Origin: Gymnorhina tibicen
Lineage: Eukaryota > Chordata > Aves > Passeriformes > Artamidae
Assembly: GCA_013399875.1 (NCBI GenBank)
Contig: VXAZ01001058.1
Coordinates: forward strand, 2,010,772 to 2,074,771
DNA: 64,000 bases
Direction: 5' to 3'
Shown: piece after piece, positions 35,571-48,761 of the stretch
How the letters are laid out: every line of letters starts with the position of its first letter
Numbering within the stretch: position 1 is the stretch's first letter
Translations under genes and position numbers: made by a program
Notes under the pieces: model-generated
Database searches by the model: none
What the model saw: only the letters and a program-made list of their open reading frames with translations
Told to the model about the DNA's origin: nothing

Positions 35571-38040
35571 TGTGAGCTGCCTTTAAGTGTATCTCACTTG
35601 CAGCAGTAGTGGTTAAATTGAGCTGTCTTCAGTCATTCCCTTCCCTCCCCTCCCCTCTAAATTTGATTCCCCTTCAAGCCAACTTCCCAATATTGATGTT
35701 GTGTGCCATCCTGATTAACTCCCAGACAAATCCCTGCTTCACAGGGCTGCTGAGTGCTGCCCTGTGTGTATCCCGCTGGGATGTGTGTGGCTGAGGAGTC
35801 CCTGCTCCTCCTCGGCCTCCTGCCTCCTCCCTGGCAATAGGAGGAAATTTAAATGTTTCTGAAGAGCGACATTTCCATTTCAAAAGCTGTTCGTTCAAGT
35901 GCGTCTGGAGTGGGATTTCTCTCCCCCACTCCTCTCTGAATGGGAGCTTTAGAAGTCTCATTTCCTCTGCTTGATAACACCAGGCTGAGAAGGGCTTTTG
36001 TCTTTTCATTTCCCCTCAATTTTTTATTTTTAAATCAGTGAGGTTTGGAGAAGCTGCCGTGGTGGATTTTCCCTCCCCCGTGTTTGTCCATGTGCTGGAG
36101 GATGCACCTGGCATCACCCAGTGAATGAGCTGGAGCTTCCTGGGGCGCAGCCGGAGCCGAGCGGGCCCCACCTGGGAGCACCCTGTCAGTCGCTCCTGGA
36201 AGCAGAGGAGGAGGTTTGCTGGCCTGTCCGTGCTGGGGAGCTCTGAGCTGCTCTTCCTGGGGCTCTCACGTCCCAGCACCCCAGGGCAGCGTGGGGTGTG
36301 CTGGTGCTGAGCCTGGCTCAGGATCCGGCCCCGTGTTTCCAACACATGACGCTGCAATGGCTCCGGTCCCGCTGACTGGTTGCCCGCCTGCTTTTTTGGC
36401 TGATGTAGCTTTTCCAGTTGGCGTGAAATTATGTATTTTTGACGGGATGCTCAGCGGAGAGCAGATGTAAGCGGATGTAGTGCCCGGCTCCCACTTGTGC
36501 AGGACTGATGGGTGTGGATGTAGGCGCTGTCCCACCGGTGCAGTGGCATTTGTGCTGTTCACTGGAGTACGGCACTGGTGTATAAAGGGACTTCTTTCTG
36601 CAGAAGCCTCTTTTACAAAACTCGAGCTTGCTTTTCTCATGGCATCTAGGGCTGTGGAGGGCTTTCTGTCTGCTTGAGGGACAGCTGGGATTTGGCGGGG
36701 GCTATTCCAGCATCCTCTGTCAGAGGGAACTTGCCTGCTGGGATTAACATGGACCTTGATGCTTCATCCCTGCCTGGTTGACGTGCTGGAAAGACTGAAC
36801 TTGCTTTACTGCATGTGGTAATTGAAAGAGGATGGGTGGTACTGCAAAAAAAAAAAGGAGGGAGGCTAAAACTTTCAAAGGCATGGAGTGAGCGTTCCGT
36901 TCCCCTGAGGTTTGTTGGGTTAGGTGATAAGGTGCTTCCTAGGCTGCTGCGGGAGGTTTGGGGATTGCGCCTGTACCGCCAGGCAGGGGACCCTCCCTGC
37001 CTCCCGAGAGAAACTCCCTGAGCAGCAGGCACAGGTAGAAATGCAGAAACAGGCCCTGGTGATTATTCAGAGGTTCCTGTGAAAGCTGCCCGAAGTCGGC
37101 TGGCCCCAGCGAATGCGAGGGAGGTTTGAGCCCCAGCAAGGAGGAGCCAGGCTCTGCCGTGAGCTCCCCATTACCTTTAAAATGTGGTTCTGCAGCCGGG
37201 GGTGACCCCGCTGCCTGGCTGAGTGCCAAATTGGGCAATTAAAAATTTCCCTCCCTGCCTTGGCATTTCATGTACTCGGAGGCGTTTTTCACAGTTTGGT
37301 CCTTTTTAAGAGGCTTCAAACATGCGCTCGTGTGTGCAGTGTCAGCACTGGTGGCTGCTGGGTGAACAAATTATTGAAAGAGCATGAAAGTTGCAGATGG
37401 AGGAGTGGAAGAGCTTGCTGCTCTACGGGCTGCTCTGACAGCCTTACCTTGTCCTCCCCTTGTTTGCTGGAAGCAGCAGGACCCTGTCTTGGCTGTACCT
37501 GCCCCTCTGTTCAGCGCCTGGCACAGGCTCTGCCTTGTGCCGTGTGGGTCACTGGCTGTGTCTCCATCCTTATCATCTGGTGGTGGCCTCGGGCTTTACC
37601 TGCCCAGATCGTGCATTTATTCACAGCTCTTTTAGGGCACTTGCTGTTGGCCTGGAATGCTCTGCACATGCTGATATGGTCCTTCCAGCTCAGCCCTCTC
37701 CTTCCCTTTGCAGAAGTGCAGGCAGACTGCAGTACCTTTCCTGGAGCTTCCCAGAACCAGGACCCCACTCCGCTTGCCTGCTCAGGTCCAAGTCATTCCC
37801 CTAGGGCATCTCACCAAGATGAGATTTTTACTAATTTTTTTTTCTTTGACTTGGACACTTCTTCAGTGTTAACAAAAGGCAAATCGCTGGCAGAGAGCAT
37901 TACCAGATGTATCAACTGTACTGAAGATGCTCAAAGAGAAAGTTCCCAGAATCTTTCTGAATGTTGCAGAAAGGCATATTTTCTTGTAAACTTGTTCTTG
38001 GAAGTGACAGAGTTGTTTTGGCTGAAATTCACTGTTTAGG

Positions 38041-38063
38041 AAAAAAAAAAAAAAAAGAAAAAA
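38041..38063. repeat. A-rich run
   Basis: Sixteen A followed by GAAAAAAG. No retrogene, polyadenylation signal or target-site duplication could be seen beside it, so it is listed only as low-complexity sequence. Confidence 0.9.
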
Positions 38064-41000
38064 GACTAAAAATGCCTGAAGCCGAAATTCAGCATGGAAA
38101 ATTTCAGTCCAGACAGTCACTGTTTGAACGAACTTAAGGTCAGCTGAAAATCCAGGGATGCAGAATAGGCAGTTGGGGGATTCTTAATGAGAGGTGGAGC
38201 AATTAGCTCCTCGTTGTAATGAGTAGATGGGTAGGTGAGAATTCATCACTCCTCTAAGTCAGTGGGGAACGTTCGCATTCAATGCAATTATTACCCACTA
38301 ATGGGGAGACGCGGGAAGGGAATGAAAGCCGCAGCATCCATTTGTCGGGGTAATGCCTTCGGCGGCTGTGGGAGTTTGCCTGAGTGAGGCTTTCCGGGTT
38401 TGTCCCGTTATTTTAGGCTGCCTCCGAGTCCATAAGCCGTGTTTGTGGCACTTCTGCGGGACTGTGCAGTCCCGAGATCCAGAGGCAGCATCTGCTCGCT
38501 GCGGCGCCGCGGAACGGCTCTTTGGAGCACAAGCGAGTTCTGCGAGACCAGATACAAGGCTTTGGTTCCTGCATTTAACTGAGCCTCTGGCTGGCGAGGT
38601 TTTACCACCCTCGTAAATCTGCCGGGGGGGTTGTGGGGAGGGAGGGGTCAGCATTTGGTACTGGTTTTGCAATTAAATTGCTTCAAGCTGTTGAAACATT
38701 GGGGAAGTTTTTTGACCTACTTTCGTGCAAGCTTAGAAATTGTTGGGATGTTTTCTGCTCTGTCTGCGTGGAATTCAGCTGGATTACGGAGGAAAGGAAT
38801 TTCGTGGGCCTTCTCGTAAAGTCAGATCTATTTAAAAGAAGAAATTAAATTTAAGGAAACCTGGCTTTGTCTTCAGACAGCTCCTCGGTCTCCAGCTTGG
38901 TGAATTCCCATGAGAGCACGCACTGGGCTGCATCCAGTGAAAGCGATCCCTGTTCCGCACATGCCACGGAGCGTGGGGACGGAGCAAGGAGGTGGATGAT
39001 GCCTCGGTGCCGCACCTGGCATCCCTCGGGAGCGCTGGCTGGCCTTGAGGGAACACCCATGGGCTCCCCAGAGCTCGCACGCGTCCCCCTCCCGCCTCGG
39101 CAGCCCTCCGAGCACGCGGGGACGCGGCCCAGCGAGAGCCCAGCAGTATTTAAGAATTAAAACCTCGTTGGAAGGGCCGGGCTGCAGAAAGAGCCGTTAG
39201 CACAGCAGATGGCCATGAACAAAAGAATTGCAGTAACTCGATGTACTTTTCACTGCTCGGGCTCCCTGACTTTTTGTGCTCGTGCGTCTCCCTGGGGAAA
39301 CGAGACATTAGTTTTCAGCTCCGTAACGTTTTCCCTCTGTCAGTGCTGTCATCCTGGGGCTTAAGATATGTCAGAATGTGTTGGACACTATTCCAGTTAA
39401 AAAAATTAATTCCTTTAGTCTGTATTTGGCTCATTTAGGAGTTTTATATGCGTGTTTTTACCTAAAAACCTGACGGATGGAGGAGTGGGGTGTTGGCTTT
39501 CCTGCTCGGTTCTCGTCCTGCGGAATGTGGGAAGCCCTGGGGGCTCAGTGTCTGCTCAGAGTGTGGTGCTGCTCATCCCTGGGCTCCTGGGCAGGGAGGA
39601 CGAGCTGCTGGCTCTGCCGTGTGGCACAGCCCCACATGGATGGGGCTGTGGGAGGGGTGTTGGCTGGTGGAGTGCTGGGATGTTCACTGGCTCAGTGCTG
39701 CTGTGAGAGGCTGGGGGGTGGTGGAGGCATCCCCACAAGGAGATCCCCTGATCACAAGTTCACGTGAGGTTTTTTGGGAATTAATTTAAGCACAAATTGA
39801 GTGGCCCCAGCCTATCCTGCCTGCTTTGGCAATCTTCTCCAGCCCATGAGGACATGAGATGGGCGAGTGGGCAGGAGTTGAAGATAACACCTCTTAATCC
39901 CTCCTGGTGCTCCAGCAGGAAATGCTGCTGCTGGCTGATAATTAGAAAGTGAACAGACTGTGGAAGAGATGATGTTGGCATCCCTAAATCTCTGTCCTGG
40001 GCTTGCGGGAACATCACTAATGATCTGGATTAGAAAGGCAGAGAGAGACCCGGGCTCACCGAAGATGATATGTAGGGCACACGCCGTGTGCTGTGCCGGA
40101 GATCCCGGGGGTCATCCCAGGCACGTGGCTCTGTTCACTTGGGACGCACTGATGGGGTTGGAGGTTTGGAAGCTCCACTGTGGAGATTTGAAGAGGCAGC
40201 TGGTGCATTCAAGGGATCAGCAAGGTTAAAATGCGCTTTGCGGCGAGAGTTAGGCGCAGATGGAGCGGAGCTACCGATCTGCTGCCTCCTGAGGGTGGGA
40301 AGCAGCCGAGAAGAATGACCCTTCAGGGAGGCTGGGCTGCATCCAGCTGTAGGTGCCGAGCTGGAGCGTGGCACAGATGCCCTCTTCCATCCCTCCAGCT
40401 CGCATGACTTCCCTGTGGCATCACGAGCTGGGTCACTAATGGAAATACACAGGTGGAAATGGGCTGGTGCAGGTTCCAGTGTGTCCTGGGACCGCGGTCG
40501 GTGTTCCCAATGTAATTTTTTCGTGTGGATCAGATGTCGGTGTGTCCTGGAGGCAAGGACATCAGATTTACCTGGAGACTTACTTGCTCTTCAAGGCATC
40601 AACAGGCAGCTGGCTTATCCTTTTCCTTCCTCTCTTTCTCGCATGTTTTTAAAGTCACTTCCTAACAGCGAATAGCAGGCTTGCTCCATTATCTGTGTTG
40701 GGAGTTTTTATTCCTAAGCATGGAGAAGAAACCCACCCCAAAGCCTGGCCTTGCTCTTTGACAGCCTCCTCAGTGATAATTGTTTTCTTCAGTGCCAGCA
40801 CCTCCTCTTGCTGCGGGGAGGTTTGTGCAGCCTCTGCCCCCCACACACCCACCCTTGTTATCATATAAATCACAGAACAAGGCCAGGGATAAACAGGAGC
40901 TGCAGTAGCTGTTAGTCGTGTGTAAAAACAAATGACATGGAAACAGTATAATTACTGAGAAAATATCAACTTGAGTAATGCAGTAATTGTCTTCTTCCCT

Positions 41001-43761
41001 CCAGCAGATTTATTCCACCTCTCGCAGCTCTTGCTGGTTTGGAAGTCTGTGACTTCACGATAATAAGAATTTCACGTTTCACACTGCACTTGTTCAGGGT
41101 ATGGCACTGTCTAGAGTAGGGGAATATATTTTGAGGGTTTCTTGAGCGCTGTAGGAAGCAGAGCTCGAGGTGAAATATCTCTGACCATTGGGGTCTACCC
41201 CACACTCTGGGTGGACTCTGGTCTTTGCAAACCTTTTTTCAACCCACTTGTGTGATCTAGAAGGGCTTCTTTATACCTTGCATAAATCCATGAGCTCTGC
41301 TTTTTGGATGTCACCACTGCACAGACAAGATTTTTTTCTTCGCATTCAGTTTTGGTTTTCCCTTCTTTTTGCTGCCTGTCATTTTGTTGATTTAGAGAGG
41401 TGCTTGTGACATGACAGTGCCCAGTATGTGAGGTCCAAGGACATTGCCTCTCTCTATTGCTGTAATCATCTCCTAATACCACATGAGGATGATGCTTGTG
41501 CTGTGACTTGCAGCTGCTTCCCTTACTCAGCTTTGCTGCTCTTTTGCTTCAGATTCCTCAAGGTAAAAAGATAAAAATGTATCAGGAACCAGGTTTCCAA
41601 GGGGTTTTGTGCCAAGTAGGAGTTTTAAGATGCCCTGTCTGGTATAGTGGCAGACATGAGAAAGTATCATTTGTTTCATGTGCACGGAGAGGAGCCTTTC
41701 TCTCCTGCATTTTTGGCAGGTAGCTTCCTTTCCTTTAGAAAAACCTACCCACCTACGAGCCACTGCCACTTCCCCTTCCTGTGCCTTAATCTGAACGAGA
41801 TTTCATGAATACCTAATTTATCTTGCTTCTTGTGGTTGTCCTGCTCCTCTTGACTTGAAAAAAACACAAAACCACAAAAAAACCCCCCAGTTGTGGAGAA
41901 CACAAAGCCTTCCCACTGCAGCAGACTGACCGTTCTTGATGTCTAATGCTGGGAAAGTAAAACAAGATGGGAACTTCTCTTCAGGATTCTCCAGAAAGCT
42001 TTCACGTTCTTCTGGTTTCTCTTCTGAATGGATGCTGGATACAACCAGCTTAGCCTTTCTGGTGCCTTTGTGCTCCTGGGGCTGGATGGGCCCAAGGCAG
42101 GACAGTGAGAGCGGGGTTTTGGGGTGCTCCTTTGCTTTCTGTCCCTTGATGGCAGCAGTGGGAAGGGCGTTGGTGCCTCCAGGTGGGACGGGGTGGAGGC
42201 CTCCCAGCAGATGCTGTTGAGATGCTGAGCAGCGCCAGGGTGGTGTCTGCACACTCACCACGTTCAGCACGAGCTGCAGCACGGCCAGCGAGTGACCCAG
42301 AGCCATCACCCACGTGCCTGGTTAGATGGGGGAGCACAGAGGGGTCCCCAAGCCACCATCCAGCTCCATCGTGGCAGGAGGACCAGCCTGGGCTGAGGGT
42401 CAGCCCCGGCCTTTCAGCGGTGGCCGTGTCAGCACGGAGGGGAGGGTGCTCAGCACCAGTTGGTGCAGAACAGCGTTGGCTTCGTACAGGGCTGCTGTCA
42501 TGAAGGTAGCAAAGCTGTGTGAACTTCTTCCCCTGTCTGCCTCTCCCCATCCATCCTCCCCTCCGCAGCAGCTGCAGTGTGCTGGCTGCCCGGCCTGGCA
42601 GCGGTTTAGGGTTACAGATGGAGCCACCACTCCCCTTCTGCCCCTCCAGGAAAAGAAATCCATCCACTCACTAAGCAAATGAATAGATAAACTTTTAATT
42701 AAGGTGTTGGGTGGCTGCCAGAGAGCAGTGTCCTGGGTCAGGGTTGCTGGTGGTGTGCCGTGATCCCCATCTGTGTGGCCGGTGGCTGTTAAACAGCTGC
42801 TTCGTCCCAGGTGAGTTCATCCCTGGTGGGCAGGCTCCTCCAGCTGGTGCTGGCAGAAAATGGGCTCCTTTGCTTGGAGCTGGAGAGGGGAAGGGTGGTG
42901 TGCAGGAGAGGCAGCGTGGCTGCAGGAGGCTCCCGGGACACCGGCTGGTGGGGCTCAGCAAAGTTGTTGCACCGCTGGGGGCAAAGCTGGATGTTTCCGT
43001 GTGTTTTCCCTCTGCCCTCAGTGAGGGCCATTAGAGCTGCTCCCTGTTACGGCCATGGAGGTTCTGCTGATTTCTCCAGTCTCTGGCTTGAAGGGTTTTG
43101 TTGGGCTGAGAGCCTCTTCACCTGGAATTTGAAAAACATCAGTTCAGTCTGTTTTTATCTTGACTCACCTATCCTGTTTCTCTCCATATTTGGATGGATG
43201 CATTCAACATGCAACACTCGGAGTATCCCCAGAGTTTAGGAAGAGATTGAGGAAGACCTCCATGAAGGAGCTGGGAGCCCTCTTTCCTCCCAGGGCCTGC
43301 CCTCATAGCCCCTTCTCCTTCAGCATGGTTGGTGCTGCTCTTGTCTCTGTGGCTGTGTCTGAGGAGGACATGACTGTGGTGTCTCATTTTTGCAGAGAAG
43401 ATGTAGCCTTGAGCCCTCTGAAGGGACAGGGCTGCTGTGAGCTCCTGAATATGGATGGGTTTATTGATCCTGTAAGAACATGAGCAGCGCTCAAGGTGGT
43501 GGGAGCCTCTGAGGCTTTGTCAGGAGGAAGAGCTGCTGTCATGTCCCTGGGAGAATAACCTGGTTCTCTCCGGAGATGCTGGAGGTTGTGGAGCACTGTG
43601 GTGATGTGATCTGACAGCTGGTACTCCCTAGTCTAGCAGGTTTTTTTGAGGGTTTTGTGTATCTCAGAAGGCTGGGAATAGGCCAGGGAGCTGTGGGAGG
43701 ATGAGAGAAGGATCCAGAGTCTCCTGGGAGAGAGATGATCTGGTTGTTTTATGCTTCCCAG

Positions 43762-43941
43762 GATCGTGGCCTGCCTGGCAAACTGGAGCCCGTGTCGCCC
43801 GTGAGCCCTGCTCACCCTGACGCCGAGCTGGACCTGCTGCCCGCCCGGCTCTCCAAGGAGGAGCTCATCCAGAACATGGACCGCGTGGACCGCGAGATCA
43901 CCATGGTGGAGCAGCAGATCTCCAAGCTGAAGAAGAAGCAG
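43762..43941 (+). CDS. NCOR2: NCOR2 coding exon 4 (residues 139-198), coiled coil
   Basis: The exon (180 nt, phase 0 at both ends) starts after CTTCCCAG with DRGLPGKLEPVSPVSPAHPD, a Pro/Ser-rich linker. It then encodes SKEELIQNMDRVDREITMVE and QQISKLKKKQ. The latter half (about residues 169-198) is the start of the amphipathic helix known in NCOR2/NCOR1 to form a coiled coil with GPS2 and, together with it, to bind the TBL1 tetramerisation domain. This recruits the core HDAC3 corepressor complex. ITMVEQQISKL distinguishes NCOR2 from NCOR1. The donor is CAG|GTAAGA (GT at 43942-43943). Confidence 0.97.
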
Positions 43942-46900
43942 GTAAGAGGCTGTGGTCTGGAGGGGAACACGTGTCCTTGCTTCTGCATGCTGCCACAGGC
44001 CCTGTCCTTGCCCCTGCATGGCCACAGAGGGGAAGTGGCAGTGCCAGTGCACCAGGATCATCTGTGTCCCTGCTCGCTGTCGTGACACGGGCGGTGTCTG
44101 CTCTGCCGGCACTCTGGAGCTGGTAGTTGCGAGATGAGGGAGGGAGCTTTGGAAACCCGGCTTGTAGGCTCTTTGCATGTCAGAGAACCTGAAAGGGAGA
44201 AAAATGTGTCCTCAGTGACTTGGCAGTGGCTGTGCAAGGGTAAGCAGCAGAGCTGGAAGCACAGCCTGGGTCGTCCGAGTCGTCTGTACAGCCCAGCGTA
44301 GCACAAGGTCTTCTCTTTTTCCTTTCCAGCAATTGTGTCTCCCCGGTGCTGTTGCTGCCAGTATTCAGTACTGGGCTGTTTAAAACATTGCTGCAACGAC
44401 CAAATGGCCCTTCCAGTGCAGCCAGTCCCCTTTCTCTGGGGCTTTCCAGCTCTGTAGCTGTGAGCAGGTCCTGCTCCAGTCAGGGCTGTGCTTGAGCAGG
44501 GATTTGAATCTGATTTTCCTGGTTGCAGCTTTACCCTGCACAGGAGCAGTCCCCGGTAGGAGGATGGCCCACTCAGTGTTGGCCTGTACATAATTACCAT
44601 AAACCCATTAAGAGATTAATATGACAAAACCTTCAGGGACGTCTGTGAAAAAACCCACAGACTTAAGGGCTTTCACTTCTTAAAGCAAATCACTTCTCTG
44701 CCTCTTTCTTTCTGGTTGTTTTATTTCCTTTGCTTGGGGTGAGTTTCTGAACTCCCTGATGGCTGCTAATCCCAAAGTGCCCAAGAGGAATGACCTTTCC
44801 CAAGGGACTGTAGCTGCAGTAGGAATTTGGGAATGGAGCGAAACCTCTACTTGGGCTGTTTGTTGAAGCTCCTTGGGAATGAGCATGCACGTGATCTGCC
44901 CCATCTGTATTTTCCCATACCAAACACTGACAACTCCAGTGATCCACTGCCTGATTTTTCGGGGATGCTGAGGAGCTGCTGCTGATACTGACAGGAGCAG
45001 CATATGCTCCTTGCCGTTAAAATCAAACTGTCCTTCTGTAAGGAAATGGAGTTTTTATTGTTGGCAGCTCAGTTGCTGTATTTCTTCCCTGTGAACAAAT
45101 TTTATGATTCTTCCTGCCCACAAAAATGCTCTGTTAAATGGGGAAGAAGGTGAAAGTGGCTGTTGGCAGTAAAAGTGTCCCCTCCCTTCCTTTTATATTA
45201 TTTTATTTTTCTTTCTTGGCACATGGTGGCAAAGTCATATGGTAGCAAAACTGACCCCCCCAGCATGGCCTCTCTCCCCCTCTGGCTGGAGCCTTCCCCC
45301 TCCGGTCCTGCAGCAGAGCTAGAACATCTGGGAAGAAGTGTTTTTGGAGCGGGGGGTCCTGTCTGAGATGCTCCAGGAACGTTTTGTGCATCTGTGCATC
45401 CGAGCTGTCAGTGCAGGAGGACGAGCGAGGGAAAGCAATGAGCCTGGAACAGATACTGCTCCTGCAGGAACGTCAGTGGAGCAGGGGAGAAATCGTACGC
45501 AGCCGGAATAACCTAATGCTTTTCCCCTCTGTCTCTGGGAGGCCTTCTCGGGGTAATTAAATACATTTGTACGGAAAGGCTGTGCAAAAAAAAAAAAAAT
45601 CCCAACCAACCACAATCCACCGTCTCTCCTCTTTCTGGTTGTTCCAAAAATGGCAAGGAAGGCTCTGCCTGGACTTTGCAAGAAGCAAACGTCTTCAGCA
45701 AGCTGAGAAACCTTCCCCAAACCCTGCACACCCCTGGCAGGAGGCCACCTCCCTCAGCCATCCCCCGCTCATTCATGCGCCATATGCGCTTAAATCTCTC
45801 GCTGAGTCCTCTCTCCCCCTCTTCCTGACAGGGAAGGATAATCCTTATGCATTTATTCCTGGCAGCGGTACCGGGGAGCTGAAGGAGAAATAAACTGCTG
45901 GGCTGTTCTCCGCAGCGGCGCCGGAGCCTCCCTGGGCGCTGAGCTCAGCCAAGGGCTCTCCGGGAGTACAACACTCCCACCTGGTGATGGAGGTGGAGCC
46001 GGCCGGGTGGAAGAGCTCCAGGGTTTCCCCTTCCATCAGGCTGAGTTTCCTGTGTTCACCCCTTGTCTCTCTGAAAGCGGTTTTCAGAGATGCCCTGTGG
46101 CTGGAAGGCTCTCTCCTCTCCCTGGGCAGGTGATGCATCCCAGCCCCCAGGTGATGGCAGCTGGGTGCCTGTGTGCCAACCTTGGCTTCATCAGGCAGGT
46201 GTCTCCAGCACGGGAGCTGCTGCGTGCAGGGATGGGGCCCTCCTGAAATATCACCCCCCTTCCCACCAGCGCTGCAGGCTCCAGTGCTCCCTCTGTAGCA
46301 CGTGGAGCAGCCAAAGGGTCTCTTTCCTGGAGGGGGCACCTCTTCCACTTGGAAATGGGCTGGCCTGTGGGTGCTGTAGGAGCCAGGGCTATGGCTGATG
46401 ACAGCATCTTGCATCCCTTCAACACTGCCACCCTGTCTTCCATTTGGGGAGAGGAGGGAGGTCTTGGGCAGCCACTGCGGGGAGGAGGGAGGGAGTGTGG
46501 AGCCGTCAAGACTCATCTCTCATCCCGCTCTCTCCCTGTAAAGGTCACAGTCCCAGCCTGGCTTTCGTGGCAGACCTTTAAGAAATCCATTTTGTCCCTG
46601 TCTGGGAACCCTGACCTATTTTGCTTTGCCATTTCCCACGGCTCCCAGGAGTAGCTGTCGCAGGCTGCAGTCAGGTGTGCTGCCTCCAGCCCCTCCTCGC
46701 ATCCTCACCCGGGAATCTGGCCCTTTAATATCCATACAGTGCTACGCCACAGCCAGTATAGAGTTTAATTCTCTACTGTATTTCAGCTATAATTAGATTT
46801 GTATTTTTTCTTCTAATGAGATGTTTTTAATGAGCCTCCACTTAGTGGCAAACTTCCGTTTCCTGATAGGCCATCAAACCCCCTTGTCTGAAATCCCTTG

Positions 46901-48761
46901 CTACACACCCGACCACTTGGCAGAATTTTTGTGGGTTTCCAGAACAATATAGCCAAGTTTTGAATGCGCTGACTTTTTTTTTAACACAAATATTTTCCCC
47001 AAGAGAAGTAGAGGATGCGTCTGATCCTTTTTGCTGGCTCGTTCTTTGGAGTTTTTGGAGTTTATCCCATGGGAGCAATGATGTGTGGTAGGGTGCCCTT
47101 AGGAGGACACCAGGGAAGGGCTGGCAGGTCCTGGAAGTGCTGCCTCCGTGCCGGGGCTGATGCCAAATACGGCTTTGCAGCCCATGGTTTCAGCCGTGGC
47201 TTCCCGGGGAGCTCTTGTCCCCTGTCCTGTTGTTTGGGCCACCTGAGATGGCTGAGAACAGCGCAGGGCTTGGGGCTGTTCCCGTGGCTGGAGCCCTCAG
47301 TGTGCCACCACGGCGTGGCCGCGTGCAGGCAGGAAGGGACGGATCCCTGCGGTGCTGGGGAAGGTTCATCCCCTTCCAGGGTGCAGATGGTTCAAGGTGG
47401 GCGTTTCCTGGCTGTTCTCACTCGTGGCTGGAGTAACTCTAAGGCTATTGGTGATGCCAGTTTATGGGACACGGGCTCTCCTGCCTCTGCCAGAGCCTGC
47501 TCCCCACTCTGGCCAGCAACAGCAGCTTTTTTGGCTGTATCTTGGTCTGCCCTGTACTGCTGCTTTTCCCTCTGGGGGGAAAGGTATCCACCTGTGGGGG
47601 GGTGAAGCACAGCATGGGGTGCTTCATCCACTGAAACACAGTTTTAGGAGTGCGAGTTTTCTCGGCCAAGCCATTAGACCTGCCTGGGTGTTTAAGTGCG
47701 TTCTTGGGTTCATTCCAAGTGCATCCTCCTGCCCTGGTGTGCTAAAGGCGTCATCAGCAAGAGCAGAGATGATGGGGAGGAGGAATAGATGCCCACCTTC
47801 TTCTCCAGCTACCAGCCATCACTGTCTCTGGGAAGCCAGCAGTCCCAGGTGCATTTTCTTCCTAGTACAAGACCCGCTCGATTTTCCTCATGCTTCAACA
47901 GGGGATGCTTTAGCTGCAGGAAAAAAACTACAAAGATTTGGAGATTTCAGAGCCAAGCAGGGAAAAAAATCCTCAGCATTTTTTGACAGCCGCCTCCTCT
48001 CCCGTGCCTGTGCTGCCCCGCAGCTGCCACGCACGGCTGCGCTCTCCCTCCTCGCAGGCTGGCCCCAGGAGGAGCCTGGAGGAATCTGTGATTTCCTCTT
48101 TCAGCTGAGCAGTTCCTCAAACTCACAGGAAGGGCTGGGATGTCTCCTCCTACCTCACAGTGCTGGGAGAGTCGGAGGTGCAGGTGGAATGCCAGGTTTA
48201 CCTGCTGACCACGGTGATGTTCCAAAGAGCAGGGGTGGCTGGTGCACGAGGCATTTAATCGAGAACAGTCATCCCAAGGCATGTCCTCTAACCACTCCAC
48301 TGAAAGGTGAAGCTGAGGGTGGAGAGCAGCCTTGCTCATCACCCCTGGCTCCTCCACCTCTCCCTGCACGCAGCAGCAGCTCCAGAGGCAGGTAGCAGCA
48401 GGGAGCCAGGCTGGAGTTGTGGTTTCATTTAAGTGTTCCCAGTAAAATCGTTATTTCTAGCCTCAGGCCCGTTCCAGGAGGCTCCTGTGAGGCAGGTCCT
48501 CATCCTCCATGCCTAAAACACACCGACCCACGAGCGCAGGGCCGGTGCCTGGGGCAGGCCAGCGCTGCGCTTGCGTGGCGGGGCTGCTGCGAGCTCTCCT
48601 CCCTCTCCCCGTCCCTCCCCAGCCTGCCCGTGTCTCGCAGGAAGTCTCCTACCATGGCGGTTTCTACCTCGGTCACGGCACCACGGAGAGTCTCGTGTGG
48701 ACGGGGACGGCTGCGTTTCTTGCTGTGACTCACCCTCCTCCTCCCCCCTCTCCTTCCACAG
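43942..48761 (+). other. NCOR2: NCOR2 intron after coding exon 4 (4.8 kb)
   Basis: The shortest complete intron here, from donor GTAAGA to an acceptor with a long pyrimidine tract (CCTCCTCCTCCCCCCTCTCC, ending CACAG). It contains a 13-base A run near 45587-45599 and an AT-rich block at about 46725-46845. A 347-codon open frame at 47352-48395 (+) has no recognisable domain. Nothing else was found. Confidence 0.9.

Larger units (their letters stand above)
24003..43761 (+). other. NCOR2: NCOR2 intron after coding exon 3 (19.8 kb)
   Basis: This is the longest complete intron in the window, from donor GTAAGG to the acceptor ending in ATGCTTCCCAG. Its features are a 33-bp imperfect duplication at 29872-29919, a TA-rich microsatellite at 33653-33693, an AT-rich block at 33840-34060, a strong CpG island at about 34610-35070, a GGGA repeat at 35553-35570, a 16-base A run at 38041-38056 and an AT-rich block at 40895-41000. 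CpG is moderately raised near 28430-28600, 28840-29000 and 38340-38560. Frames of 250 to 280 codons at 26921-27697 (+), 30040-30876 (-) and 37260-38039 (+) show no recognisable domain and are treated as chance. Confidence 0.9.

Noticed and set aside
37260..38056. A 259-codon frame followed closely by a 16-base A run, suggesting a processed retrogene with poly(A) tail
   Set aside because: The translation is not recognisable, there is no AATAAA before the A run and no flanking target-site duplication was seen.
45584..45600. A 13-base A run in the 4.8-kb intron as a retroposon tail
   Set aside because: No element body or target-site duplication can be recognised. Simple low-complexity sequence.
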